Source: DATKRB01 sp036501425 (GTDB lineage: Bacteria > Actinomycetota > Acidimicrobiia > Acidimicrobiales > RAAP-2). From it: a DNA stretch of 49,752 nt. Made by a program: the position numbers and the translations under genes. Under the pieces are notes generated by a model. The model ran no database searches and had not been told where the DNA came from. It saw only the letters and a program-made list of their open reading frames with translations. This document shows positions 28,645 to 37,861 of this stretch, in pieces. The stretch is taken from assembly GCA_036501425.1 (NCBI GenBank), contig DASYAI010000065.1, forward strand, positions 1 through 49,752, read 5' to 3'. Position 1 is the first letter of the stretch, and each line of letters opens with the position of its first letter.

Positions 28645-28848
28645 ATCTCAGAGAATACTCTGAGTGTATACGTCGGGTCAAGAGCCCCGTTGGGGCTGCT
28701 TGGTTCCTGCGAGACGCGAGTTGTGATGCGCCTCGGCGTCCGCGCGGGCAGGCGCCGCTGGCCTCTTGTCGATGACGGCAGCAGGTGCGCGTCGTCGGCG
28801 CTTTCCTCCCCTCCTCTCCACCGGGCCACTTGTGGCTACATTGGCTGC
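28645..28848. other. Divergent gap between padR and the antitoxin gene
   Basis: Besides the padR promoter and operator, this 204-nt gap holds no reading frame with support. A -10-like TACATT (28837-28842) ends 6 nt before the antitoxin GTG at 28849. Confidence 0.45.
28647..28681 (-). promoter_or_regulatory. padR operon promoter with overlapping palindromic operator
   Basis: Read on the minus strand: -35 TTGACC (28676-28681), 18-nt spacer, -10 TATTCT (28652-28657), then 7 nt to the ATG. The palindrome CTCAGAG-AATA-CTCTGAG (plus strand, 28647-28664) spans the -10 and the start region, which fits autorepression by PadR. Confidence 0.72.
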
Positions 28849-29091
28849 GTGGGTAGCTCGATCTCTGTCCGCCTGCGAAAAACGGTCAGCGAGGTGCTTC
28901 GTCGGGTCGAAGCTGGTGAACGGTTGACCGTCACGGTCGACCGGCGTCTGGTTGCCGAGATCGTGCCCCTCCGCCGGCGCCGAACTGTACCGGCCGCCGA
29001 AGCGCTCGCCATCGCTTCCCGCCACACCGCGGACCGCGGTCTGCTCGGCGATGTGCGGGACCTGTTGTCCGACACGACCGACGACCTGTAA
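28849..29091 (+). CDS. Type II antitoxin, Phd/YefM (VapB-like) family
   Basis: 80 residues from the GTG at 28849. SSISVRLRKTVSEVLRRVEAGE followed by LTVTVDRRLVAEIVPL is the Phd/YefM fold: an N-terminal DNA-binding dimer domain and then a flexible toxin-binding tail (LGDVRDLLSDTTDDL). The start lies 6 nt after a TACATT hexamer. The gene is intact, but the toxin that should follow is broken, so it is now an orphan antitoxin that may still bind its own promoter or related toxins. Confidence 0.82.
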   Translation: MGSSISVRLRKTVSEVLRRVEAGERLTVTVDRRLVAEIVPLRRRRTVPAAEALAIASRHTADRGLLGDVRDLLSDTTDDL

Positions 29092-29096
29092 GGGCG

Positions 29097-29250
29097 TTGC
29101 TCGACACCTCGTTCTTCGTCGCCACGGAATCAGGCGACCTCTGGGCGACATGGACGGGGTGACCCAGACCGAGGTCTCAGTGGTGACGTTGGCCGAGCTG
29201 ACTGTCGGTGTGCTGACGGCCAACGACGATGATCGGATCACCGAGAGGAC
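29097..29250 (+). pseudogene. VapC (PIN-domain) toxin remnant, frameshifted and truncated
   Basis: Six nt after the antitoxin stop, a TTG at 29097 begins LLDTSFFVATESG, the usual VapC N-terminus with the first catalytic Asp. Around 29130-29140 the match moves to another frame (RPLGDMDG...), then VSVVTLAELTVGVLTAND carries the second acidic residue. After about 29250 the similarity stops, where a PIN domain should continue for some 80 residues. One indel plus a truncation explain this. The shifted frame runs on to a TGA at 29389 as non-VapC sequence. Confidence 0.72.
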
Positions 29251-29385
29251 ACCTGTTCGCCCTAGCGTTCTGATCGACGGTCCCGTGCGCTTCTCGCGAG
29301 CCACGGTGCCGGCCACGTCGCGCCGCACGGGCGCAGAGAGCGCCTCGGCCGCCTGCGCGGCACCTCCGCAAGCGAAAGGCAAAAG

Positions 29386-29634
29386 ATGACCGGCGCCCGT
29401 CCTACCAACCCTGCTCGGTGCCTTCTCATCGTCGACGTCGGGCACGGCCGACCGACCCGCTGTCGAGAGCCGGTTGCCTGGCACGGCTCCCTGTCTTCGG
29501 GTGATGGTCTCTCGTACCACGTGTGGGCCTGCGAGGGCCACGCGGAGCACCTCGACGACGCCATGCCGATCACCCAGCGGGTCGATGCCACGGACGCCAC
29601 GACCGACCGGGTCGTCATGCTGTCCTGGAAGTAG
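29386..29634 (+). CDS. Small hypothetical protein with Cys/His pattern
   Basis: 82 residues; ATG at 29386 with GAAAGG about 8 nt upstream and overlapping (ATGA) the end of the frame that continues from the VapC remnant. RCREPVAWHGSL and HVWACEGHAEHLDDA give a spaced Cys/His set that could bind a metal and that resembles short actinobacterial proteins of unknown role. I do not recognise a named family. The 140 nt after it, up to the VOC gene, hold nothing convincing. Confidence 0.5.
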   Translation: MTGARPTNPARCLLIVDVGHGRPTRCREPVAWHGSLSSGDGLSYHVWACEGHAEHLDDAMPITQRVDATDATTDRVVMLSWK

Positions 29635-29775
29635 CAGGGCCCGTCCAGAACGGCGCGCCTCCGCGCGGCAATGACGGGGCTGGCGCCCGCAGGCCCAGCC
29701 CGGCAGTGGTTGACTGCCGAAATGGTTCGTCGGCCGGACTCACCCGAACCTGCCGTGGTGACTGTCCCGCACCGT

Positions 29776-30225
29776 CTACTTTGCTTCGACGCGGATGATC
29801 TCGAACATCAAGCCGGCCACGACGCAGAAGAAGTTCCGGATGTTGTCCCGCTCGTTCCAGTCCGCCACCGTGACCTCGGTACAAGGGATCCCCCGCTGCT
29901 GGCACCGCTCGTAGACCTCCTCGATGTGACGGGTCGAGATGCAGATGGCCCAGAAGCTCGCCGGACCTCCCTCGAGGATCTGGAATTGCCTTGAGATCGA
30001 GTCGCCGGCGATGAATCCTCGCTCGCCGCTCACCCGCCGACGCTCGCCGAGATCGGTCCACGTCAGGTGGCCACCCTCGCCCAGGGGTGCGTCCGGGGAC
30101 ACAGGGACGCTCGAGCCGACGCCCAAGCTCCAGCCCTCCGGGAGGTCGCAGACCTCGCGGAGGAATGCGTCGACCACCTCTGGTTGCGGCGTGATGAGCT
30201 TCACGTGGTTGATGCGGCTGGGCAC
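29776..30225 (-). CDS. VOC family (glyoxalase/bleomycin-resistance fold) protein
   Basis: 149 residues from a GTG at 30225 that follows a textbook ribosome site AAGGAGGACCC. SRINHVKLITPQPEVVDAFLREV is the opening beta-alpha unit with a potential metal His, and FEIIRVEAK ends the second half, with a Glu in the expected position. VOC proteins bind divalent metals and act as lyases, dioxygenases or epimerases; the reaction here is unknown. A -10-like TATCGT about 30 nt upstream gives this gene a leadered transcript. Confidence 0.8.
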   Translation of the reverse strand: MPSRINHVKLITPQPEVVDAFLREVCDLPEGWSLGVGSSVPVSPDAPLGEGGHLTWTDLGERRRVSGERGFIAGDSISRQFQILEGGPASFWAICISTRHIEEVYERCQQRGIPCTEVTVADWNERDNIRNFFCVVAGLMFEIIRVEAK

Positions 30226-30422
30226 GGGTCCTCCTTGCTCGGCACGACCACGATAGGCAGGTTCCACCCCGGCGCCAGGGGCCCCCGGGGCGTGCCCGAT
30301 CTGGGCGAGACCGCTCCGGTGGAGGACGAGGCCGTGGAGGCCGTCAGACATCCCTGTCGGGAAGGCGCGGCTTGTTTCCCCTTGTTCGCGCCCCCTTGGC
30401 GGTTCCGAGTTGCCCGGTACTG

Positions 30423-31067
30423 CTACGCGGCGCCGAACATGTCCCGGCAGCTCTCGAGCCCGACGACCTCGATGTCGTCCCTCCGGCGTGCCAGCCAGGC
30501 CGCTCTGTCGAGCCGGAGGTCGATCATCGGGGCCGGCTTCCCGCGTCGGAGCTCCAAGTGGGTGCCGTTGGGCGAGTACCCCACCGCCCGAGACGTCCCG
30601 AGCGACGCCGCGTTGTCGGAGAAGGCGCCGCTGTACGCCTCGGTCGCACCGAGGCCGGCGAACGCCAGGTGCAGCACGGCCGCCCGCATCTCTTTGCCCA
30701 GACCCCGTCCCTGATGGGCCCGGCCCAGCCACGACGCGGTCTCGACCGTGCGGAGCTGCGAGAAGCGCTTCGCGCTCAGGTCCTGAACCCCGACGGGCTC
30801 ACCCTCCACGAATACCGCGCCGGTGAACCGCCAGTCGTCCGATCGCCAGGTCGCCCGTGCGCTCCACCACCACTGCAGCGTCTCGCGTTGGAAGCGCGGG
30901 GGTGGCGTGTCGGTCCACGGCGTGGTGAACGGCATCGTCGCCGGGTCGTGGATGCCCCCTTCGGCCACCCGGACGAGCCCGACCAGGTCGTCGTCGGTCG
31001 GGAGCCGGAGCTCGAGCCGTGGCGTACGGACCCGAAGGTCGAAGAGTGGCCAATAGGGGTAACCCAT
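30423..31067 (-). CDS. GNAT family N-acetyltransferase
   Basis: 214 residues from the ATG at 31067. TPRLELRLPTDDDLVGLVRVAE is the usual RimJ-like opening and ASWLGRAHQGRGLGKEMRAAVLHLAF holds the acetyl-CoA pyrophosphate loop (QGRGLGKE). SDNAASLGTSRAVGYSPNG follows in the place expected for this subgroup. The acceptor may be a protein N-terminus, an antibiotic or a small amine; it cannot be named. A CACACT hexamer 7 nt upstream suggests a leaderless message. Confidence 0.85.
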   Translation of the reverse strand: MGYPYWPLFDLRVRTPRLELRLPTDDDLVGLVRVAEGGIHDPATMPFTTPWTDTPPPRFQRETLQWWWSARATWRSDDWRFTGAVFVEGEPVGVQDLSAKRFSQLRTVETASWLGRAHQGRGLGKEMRAAVLHLAFAGLGATEAYSGAFSDNAASLGTSRAVGYSPNGTHLELRRGKPAPMIDLRLDRAAWLARRRDDIEVVGLESCRDMFGAA

Positions 31068-31452
31068 CGTCCCCAGTGTGCCAGCGCCCCAATCCCTGCG
31101 CCGGGGAGCGGACCGAGCCGGCGCCATGACCAGCGGGGTCGAGCACTACTTCCAGACGTAGACCCAGAATCGCTTGAGCTGCGGGAACGCGCGGCGAGGG
31201 AGAGACGTGTGCGGGCCCACGTGCCCGGCGATGCGGACGCAACTGACCCGCCGGGGACCGAACAGGTTGCCAGTGGCCCCATCGTCCCCGCAGCGCTCGT
31301 CTCGAGGGGCGAGCTCCGGCTCGCTGACCTGCTGACGCTCCGCAACCGGCTGGTACGTGAGGGGGTCAACCACGGCGGCGCACTGTAGGGCCCCCGCCGG
31401 CAAGGTAAAAGCTTGGCCGCTGTCGCTCGGGAGCCCGAGCGCCGAGCTCGAT
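31068..31452. other. Gap between the GNAT and alpha/beta hydrolase genes
   Basis: 385 nt between the GNAT start and the hydrolase end. The only notable frame is the possible small ORF at 31209-31388, listed separately. No hairpin, repeat or RNA gene stands out. Confidence 0.4.
31209..31388 (+). CDS. Possible small ORF
   Basis: 59 residues from a GTG at 31209, with GAGGGAGAG just upstream. The end RGELRLADLLTLRNRLVREG looks like a real amphipathic helix, but no family is recognised and the rest is Pro/Ala-rich. It could be a decayed end of a larger gene. Low confidence. Confidence 0.28.
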   Translation: MRAHVPGDADATDPPGTEQVASGPIVPAALVSRGELRLADLLTLRNRLVREGVNHGGAL

Positions 31453-32388
31453 TCAGCTGGTGGCGGCGAGGAACGGGCCGACGACCTCCAAGAACCCGAG
31501 GGTGTTGCCCGAGTGCACGTTGTGCCCGCAGTTCGGCACGGTCACCAGCTCGCCCTTGGGCAGCGCGTCGGTGAACCGCTGGGCCGCGTCGGGCTCGAAC
31601 ACGTCGGAGTCCCCTCCCCGCACGACCAGGGTCGGGCAGGGGATGACCTTCACGTCGTCGAGGGAGAGTCGGCCGACGCCCGTCACCGATCCCAGCTCGC
31701 GGTGGTCGACCTTGCTCACGTACTTGCCGTCGGCGCGCCGCAACATGTTGTATTTGACCGTCCGGGCGATGTGCTCGCGGGAACGAAACCGGTCGTACTT
31801 GACCACGTTGTCGAGAAACTCCTCGAGGTCGTCGAACTCGACGTTCTGGGTCACGAAGTTGTGGATGACCTTCGTGCCCTTCTCGCTCAGCTCCGGACCG
31901 ACGTCGACGATCACGAGGGAGCGGGCCAGGTCCGGCTGCTTCAACGCGGCGGTCGTGGTGACCAGGCCGCCCATCGAATGACCCATGATGGTCGGCGACG
32001 ACAGACCCTGGTCCTCCACGAAGGCCAGCGCGTCCAGCGCCCGGGTGTCGATCGAGTAGTCCTGGTCACGTGCCCACTCGGAGTCTCCGTGGCCCCGCTG
32101 GTCCAGCGCGTAGACATGGAACCGGTCGGCCAGGCTCAGGCTGACCAGGTCCCACGAGTGCGAGGACTGGTTGCCGCCGTGCAGCAGCAGCACCTCGGGC
32201 AGGCCGGGCTCGCCCCACTCGGAGAAGTGGAACCGCAGGCTCCTGACCACCGTGTGGCGCGAGACGTAGCGGACCGCTGCCGCGTGGGGGACGCCCAGGT
32301 CGCTGGCGCTCTGGAGCAGGCTCTCGAATTCCGGCGACTTCGACATGTCGTGAGGCGCCAGGGACTGGGCGAACTCGTTCAAGTACAT
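31453..32388 (-). CDS. Alpha/beta hydrolase
   Basis: 311 residues from the ATG at 32388. The oxyanion-hole region LLLHGGNQSSHSWD, the nucleophile elbow GHSMGG (Ser138), DQRGHGDSEW and the late catalytic His in PNCGHNVHSG are all present. It should hydrolyse an ester, epoxide or C-C bond; the exact substrate is unclear. A TATACT hexamer ends 8 nt before the ATG and no ribosome site is seen, so the mRNA is probably leaderless. Divergent from the serine hydrolase gene. Confidence 0.9.
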   Translation of the reverse strand: MYLNEFAQSLAPHDMSKSPEFESLLQSASDLGVPHAAAVRYVSRHTVVRSLRFHFSEWGEPGLPEVLLLHGGNQSSHSWDLVSLSLADRFHVYALDQRGHGDSEWARDQDYSIDTRALDALAFVEDQGLSSPTIMGHSMGGLVTTTAALKQPDLARSLVIVDVGPELSEKGTKVIHNFVTQNVEFDDLEEFLDNVVKYDRFRSREHIARTVKYNMLRRADGKYVSKVDHRELGSVTGVGRLSLDDVKVIPCPTLVVRGGDSDVFEPDAAQRFTDALPKGELVTVPNCGHNVHSGNTLGFLEVVGPFLAATS

Positions 32389-32396
32389 CGTGGGCG

Positions 32397-32460
32397 AGTA
32401 TAGGACGCAGGGGGTCCGGGCGCCCGAGCCGCGTGCGACACCGGTCGGTCCCGGCATACT
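32397..32460. promoter_or_regulatory. Divergent -10 elements between the two hydrolase genes
   Basis: Minus-strand TATACT (32397-32402) is 8 nt from the alpha/beta hydrolase ATG, and plus-strand CATACT (32455-32460) is 6 nt from the serine hydrolase GTG at 32467. Both transcripts would be leaderless from a 78-nt divergent region. Confidence 0.45.
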
Positions 32461-32466
32461 GGGCAC

Positions 32467-33552
<1,086 letters not shown>

Positions 33553-33904
33553 GGACAGGCCCTAGCGGACGGCCCCGACAGCATCCCAGGGCCCAGACCA
33601 AATATTAGTTTTTACATCCAGATTATGTGGTAACGTCACCTCGAGCCCGGTGGCCCGTCGACTCGGTTGTCCCCCCCGACCCGAGTCCGGGCACCGGGAC
33701 TCCTCGCGTTCGGGGGCCCGCCCCACCCGACGTCCCTCGCCTTCGGGGCCCCACCCGACGTCCCAGGCGTTTCGGGGTCCCACCCGACGTCCCAGGCGTT
33801 CGGAACCGCCCTACAGTTTCGCCCGCGGGGCCCGACGTCTCGGCCCGGCGTGGCGACGCGACGGCGGACGCCGAGCGCGGACGAGCACGGAAGGAGCGGG
33901 GCCG
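33553..33904. other. Leader region upstream of the SGNH hydrolase, AT-rich segment plus repeats
   Basis: Positions 33598-33635 are unusually AT-rich for this genome (AAATATTAGTTTTTACATCC and following), with candidate promoter hexamers TTTACA and TAACGT. It is followed by an imperfect tandem repeat and then a Shine-Dalgarno at 33891-33896. Frames through it are repeat-derived (Pro/Arg-rich) and not credible proteins. Confidence 0.5.
33722..33810 (+). repeat. Three imperfect 28-29-nt tandem repeats
   Basis: The core CCACCCGACGTCCC recurs at 33723, 33751 and 33780, followed each time by a GCGTT/GCCTT-CGG segment. It lies in the leader of the SGNH gene. Confidence 0.75.
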
Positions 33905-34837
33905 ATCACCGGGTGGCACCAGCTCTTCGCTCGAGCCGCCCGCCTCGGCGCGGCCGTAGCCGTTCCGGCCGTGGTCGCGTGGGTGGCCCATCCCGCCCCT
34001 GCCGGGGCGGCAGCACCGGCAGCACCGGCCGCACCTGGCGCGCCGGCCGCACCCGAGAGCACCCCGTACTACTTGGCCATCGGTGGCTCGGGCTCGGTCG
34101 GTCTCCAACCCACCCCGGGCCGAGTGAGCGGCGCGCCGACCCACGAAGGGTATGCCAACGACCTCGCCACCGACCTGGAGGCACGGTGGCCCGGGATCCA
34201 GCTGGTCGAGGTCGGCTGCCCGGGAGAGACGACGACCACCATGCTCGACGGCGGGGACCGCTGCTACCGGACACCGGATTCCCAACTCGGTGCGGCGGTG
34301 GACTTCCTCCGGACCCACCCGACGACCACGCTGGTCACCGTCGACCTCGGGTTCAACGATGTGCGGCCCTGCCTGGTCCAGCGGACCGTCGACGAGCCGT
34401 GCGTCGAGGAGGCCCTGGGCCACATCCGCCAGCAGCTGCCGGTCATCCTCTCGACCCTGCGGGGCGCCAGCACCCGGTCGGTGCACCTGGTCGGGATCGA
34501 CCACTACGACCCCTACCTCGCCGACCGGCTGCTAGACCCCGGCGCCGAGCCGTTCGCCCAGCAGAGCCTGGGGGTGATCGACCGGCTCGACGACACCCTG
34601 CGCACGGTGTACGCGGGCTTCGGCGTACCGACGGCCGACGTGCCCGCCCGCTTCGACCAGGCCAGCACCCGGCCCGTGGCCTACGGAACCGCCGGCGAGG
34701 TCCCCGAGGACGTCGCCCGGATCTGCACCCTCACCTGGATGTGCCAGCCTCGGCCGCTCGGCCCCAACCCCCACCCCGATGCGGCGGGGTACCAGGCGAT
34801 CGCCGACGCGGTGTCGAGCGCCCTCGACGGGCGCTGA
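33905..34837 (+). CDS. SGNH/GDSL-type hydrolase, secreted, apparent ATC start
   Basis: 310 residues if translation begins at the ATC at 33905. An ideal ribosome site AAGGAG (33891-33896) is 8 nt upstream, and the frame from there opens as a signal peptide: TGWHQLFARAARLGAAVAV, then an Ala/Pro-rich linker. No ATG, GTG or TTG occurs in frame between the far GTG at 33650, inside repeat sequence, and this point. The mature domain has LAIGGSGSVGLQP (a GDS-like block I with Gly replacing Asp), VTVDLGFND (block III) and PNPHPDAAGYQ (DxxH, block V). Likely an exported esterase or lipase. Convergent with the acyltransferase gene. Confidence 0.75.
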   Translation: MTGWHQLFARAARLGAAVAVPAVVAWVAHPAPAGAAAPAAPAAPGAPAAPESTPYYLAIGGSGSVGLQPTPGRVSGAPTHEGYANDLATDLEARWPGIQLVEVGCPGETTTTMLDGGDRCYRTPDSQLGAAVDFLRTHPTTTLVTVDLGFNDVRPCLVQRTVDEPCVEEALGHIRQQLPVILSTLRGASTRSVHLVGIDHYDPYLADRLLDPGAEPFAQQSLGVIDRLDDTLRTVYAGFGVPTADVPARFDQASTRPVAYGTAGEVPEDVARICTLTWMCQPRPLGPNPHPDAAGYQAIADAVSSALDGR

Positions 34838-34858
34838 GCGCGACCCGGTGCCGCGGGC

Positions 34859-36181
34859 TCAGGACCCGATCGGACCGGCGAGCGGGGGCGCCACGGCGGT
34901 CTCGCCCGGGGTCTCGGCCCGCCTGCGCCGGGCGGCCGCCGGGAGCCAGCTCGCCCACGGGACCCGGGCCCGGCCGGTGAGCGGCTTGGATAGCGCCGTT
35001 CGGGCCAGGACGCTGGTCAGCAGCACGCAGGCCCCGAAGACCAGGGCCACGGTGAGCACGCTCAGGATGGGCCACGGCACCACCGTGGTGACGTGGCCCC
35101 ATCCGAGCCCGCCCAGCGCCAGGATGAAGACCATCTGGGCGAGGTACACCCCGTAGGAGTTGTCCGAGCCCGAACGGACCACGGCCCGCAGGGTGGCCGA
35201 GCGGCGCCGATCGACCAGCACCACGCCCAGGATGTAGATCGAAGCGATGGCCCCCACGTTGAACGGGATGACCACGGGTTGGAAGGGGTCCGAGCTCGAT
35301 CCGAGCCAGCCGAGCACCCCGCGCGCCGCCAGGACGAACCAGACCTCGGCCACCACCGCGCCGGCCAGGGTGACCCCGAGCAGGAGCCGGACGTGGTCGC
35401 ACAGCCAGCGATGCACCTCGTCGAGGTGGAGCGCCACCACCATGCCGGCGATGAGGTAGAACTCGTACGAGGTCAGCTCGCGCGTCGCCCAGAAGCCCCG
35501 CATCTGGGGCGGCAGCACGTTCCAGTGCATGAGCGAGACGAGGACGACCTGGGCCAGGGCGCTGACCGCGAGGATCCTGCCGTGCCGGGCCGTGCGCCGG
35601 AGGACCGCCAGGAGCACCGGGAACACCAGGTAGAACTCCATGATCACCAGCAGGTAATAGAGCTGGTAGTACCCGGTGCCCACCAGGTAGCCGAGGTGGC
35701 CGAGCTCGCCCCCCCACCCCCGACCGGCCCGGTAGGTGATCCCGAAGTAGATGGCGGTCCAGCACAGGTACGGGATCCCCACGGCGACGAAGCGGCGCCA
35801 GAAGAAGCGACCCAGGGCCGACGCGGCCAGGGCCCGGTAGCTGTAGGTGAGCATGCACGAGGAGACGAACAGGAACGCCTCGCGGGTCACGTGCAGCAGC
35901 ATCAGCGAGCCGCCCACCGCGAGGCTCGCCCCGGGGGCGAACGCCAGCAGGGCATGGGTGGAGACGACCCCGACCTGCTTGAGCGGCCGCATGGCGTCGA
36001 TGTGGTCCAACCGGCGGCGACCGCTCGGGGGAGCCGCGGTCCCCGGCGGGCCGGGCGGCGCGCCGGGCCCTCTCTCGGCCGGCGGGGCGGGCGGGCGCCC
36101 TGGCCCTCCCCTCGGCTCCGCCGACCCGGACCCGTCCCGACCGGCCGACGGCGTGGTGGCCGGACCGGCCACGGTGGTCAC
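34859..36181 (-). CDS. Membrane acyltransferase (acyltransferase 3 / OafA-like)
   Basis: 440 residues from a GTG at 36181 that overlaps the AMP-ligase stop as GTGA. A long Pro/Gly-rich cytoplasmic N-terminus of about 60 residues is followed by HIDAMRPLKQVGVVSTHALL, which matches the conserved His region of acyltransferase-3 proteins, and then roughly ten membrane segments (such as YYQLYYLLVIMEFYLVFPVL). Such proteins move acyl groups onto sugars, lipids or other surface molecules. Last gene of the five-gene operon, so it may act on the product of the ComA-like pathway. Confidence 0.85.
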   Translation of the reverse strand: MTTVAGPATTPSAGRDGSGSAEPRGGPGRPPAPPAERGPGAPPGPPGTAAPPSGRRRLDHIDAMRPLKQVGVVSTHALLAFAPGASLAVGGSLMLLHVTREAFLFVSSCMLTYSYRALAASALGRFFWRRFVAVGIPYLCWTAIYFGITYRAGRGWGGELGHLGYLVGTGYYQLYYLLVIMEFYLVFPVLLAVLRRTARHGRILAVSALAQVVLVSLMHWNVLPPQMRGFWATRELTSYEFYLIAGMVVALHLDEVHRWLCDHVRLLLGVTLAGAVVAEVWFVLAARGVLGWLGSSSDPFQPVVIPFNVGAIASIYILGVVLVDRRRSATLRAVVRSGSDNSYGVYLAQMVFILALGGLGWGHVTTVVPWPILSVLTVALVFGACVLLTSVLARTALSKPLTGRARVPWASWLPAAARRRRAETPGETAVAPPLAGPIGS

Positions 36182-37860
36182 CGGGACACCTCCGAGCTGA
36201 ACACCACCGGCTCGGCCCCGTCGACCAGTGCCCGGCGGCGGACCTTGCCCGTCGGCGTGGCGGGCAGCGAGACGAGCACGTGGATCGCCTCCGGCCGGCG
36301 TGCCCGGGCGAAGCGGGATCGGAGGCTCTCGGCCAGGCGCTCGACGTCCCGGGCCGCCTTGGGCGCGTCGGGGGGGCCGGTGACCCCGTGGAGCACCACG
36401 TAGGCCACCGGCACCTGGCCCAGCTCGGCATCGGGCCGCCCGACCACCGCGGCGGACCGCACCGCGGGATCCTCCAGCAACAGCTCCTCGGCCTCGCGGG
36501 GCGCGATCTTCTCCCCGCCCCGGTTGATCACGTCGCCGTGGCGCCCGACCAAAAAGAGGTACCCGTCGTCGTCGAGGTAGCCGACGTCGCCGGTCGAGAG
36601 CCACCCGCCGTCCGGGCCCGGCGCGCCGTCGGGGTCACTGCCAGCGCGGCGATGTCCGGCTCGCCCGGACCGGGGCTCCGGATCGCCCGGCTCGGCGCGC
36701 ACCGAGGCGCCCCGGATCTCGACCATCCCCGCGCCGGGGTGCCGGACCCGTACCTCGTCGGGCACCGCCCGGTGGTCGGGCACCACCCGCAGGTCGATGC
36801 CCACCGGCAGGCCCACCGATCCGGGCTTGCGGACCCCGTCGAGCGGGTTGGCGGTGATCTGGCTGGCCGCTTCGGTCATGCCGTAGGTCTCCACCACTCG
36901 CAGGCCGGTCGCCGCCTCGAAGCGGGCCAGCGTCCCCGGGGCCAGCGGAGCCGACGCCGAGCGGACGAAGCGGATCCCCGCGGGCACCCGCTCGTCGGGG
37001 CCCAGGGGCGCCAGACGGGCGATGATCGCCGGAACGGCGTTGATCCAGGTGATCCGCCGACGCTCCATCAGCGACCAGAAGCCGGTGCGGTGGAACCGAT
37101 CGTCGAGCACGACCCCGGCCCCCGCCACCAACGCAGCGAGCAACCCGACCACCTCGGCGTTCACGTGGAAGAGGGGCAGCGGGTTGAACCCCCGGTCCGC
37201 CGGCGACAACCGGTGGTGGACGGCCACCGAGGCCGCAGTGTGCACCAGCTGCGCCTCGCCGAGCGGGACCACCTTCGGATCGCCCGTGGTGCCCGAGGAG
37301 GTCAGCACGACCCCGCCGGCGCCGCCACCCGCCCCGTCACCGACCGGGACGGGGCGCCCGGGGCCTTGGGCGGCCCGGGGGGCCACGTCGTCCGAGCTCG
37401 ATCGGGGGGCGAACCCCCGGCCCGGAACGAAACTGTGCCGATCGAGCTCGACCCACCGCCCCCCGAGACCCGCCGGGCGCGGGCGGTCGGCCACCACCAG
37501 GTCGGGGGCGAGCCGGCCGACCCCGACGGCCACTGCGTCGGGGGGTGCGACGGGGTCGAGGGGCGCCACCCAACGTCCGGCCGCCAGCAGGCTCACGAAC
37601 GCCACCGCGAACTCGAGCGGATCACCCAGCAAGAGCCCGACCCGCGCCCCGCCGGCCACCCCGGAACCCCGCAGCCAGCCGGCCCACGCCTCGACCGCGA
37701 CCTGCAGGTCGACGAAGCGGAGCCCGGCGTCGCGTCGGGCGTGCTCGAGGTAGGAACACCGCCCCGAGGCCGACGCCGCCCGAGTGCGCACCAGCTCCCC
37801 GATGCCGCCCAGCGGAGGCCCATCCACGTCGAGGGCCGCGGTGCTCGAGCTCGCCGGCAC
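36178..37860 (-). CDS. AMP-dependent synthetase/ligase (acyl-CoA synthetase-like)
   Basis: 560 residues with a GTG start 1 nt after the VOC stop. The P-loop TSSGTTGDPK is at residues 187-196; YGMTEAA, STGDVGYLDDDGYLFLVGR and PTGKVRRR (catalytic Lys region) complete the adenylation set. It should activate a carboxylic acid as an acyl-AMP and then form a thioester, or an amide/ester. There is a Gly/Asp/Pro-rich insert at about residues 390-420. Within the operon it is placed to activate either a fatty acid or the sulfonated acid. Confidence 0.9.
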   Translation of the reverse strand: MPASSSTAALDVDGPPLGGIGELVRTRAASASGRCSYLEHARRDAGLRFVDLQVAVEAWAGWLRGSGVAGGARVGLLLGDPLEFAVAFVSLLAAGRWVAPLDPVAPPDAVAVGVGRLAPDLVVADRPRPAGLGGRWVELDRHSFVPGRGFAPRSSSDDVAPRAAQGPGRPVPVGDGAGGGAGGVVLTSSGTTGDPKVVPLGEAQLVHTAASVAVHHRLSPADRGFNPLPLFHVNAEVVGLLAALVAGAGVVLDDRFHRTGFWSLMERRRITWINAVPAIIARLAPLGPDERVPAGIRFVRSASAPLAPGTLARFEAATGLRVVETYGMTEAASQITANPLDGVRKPGSVGLPVGIDLRVVPDHRAVPDEVRVRHPGAGMVEIRGASVRAEPGDPEPRSGRAGHRRAGSDPDGAPGPDGGWLSTGDVGYLDDDGYLFLVGRHGDVINRGGEKIAPREAEELLLEDPAVRSAAVVGRPDAELGQVPVAYVVLHGVTGPPDAPKAARDVERLAESLRSRFARARRPEAIHVLVSLPATPTGKVRRRALVDGAEPVVFSSEVSR

Positions 37861-37861
37861 C

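Noticed and set aside
29097..29389. Functional VapC toxin
   Set aside because: The two halves of the N-terminal PIN region are in different frames and the C-terminal two thirds are missing.
31146..31403. 85-codon minus-strand ORF
   Set aside because: No family, poor start context, and it overlaps a slightly better plus-strand candidate.
33722..33810. CRISPR-like repeat array
   Set aside because: Repeats are adjacent and imperfect with no unique spacers, and no cas genes are present.
33627..33959. 110-codon plus frame across the SGNH leader
   Set aside because: Its protein is made of the DNA tandem repeat (Pro/Arg-rich) and it runs out of frame into the SGNH gene.
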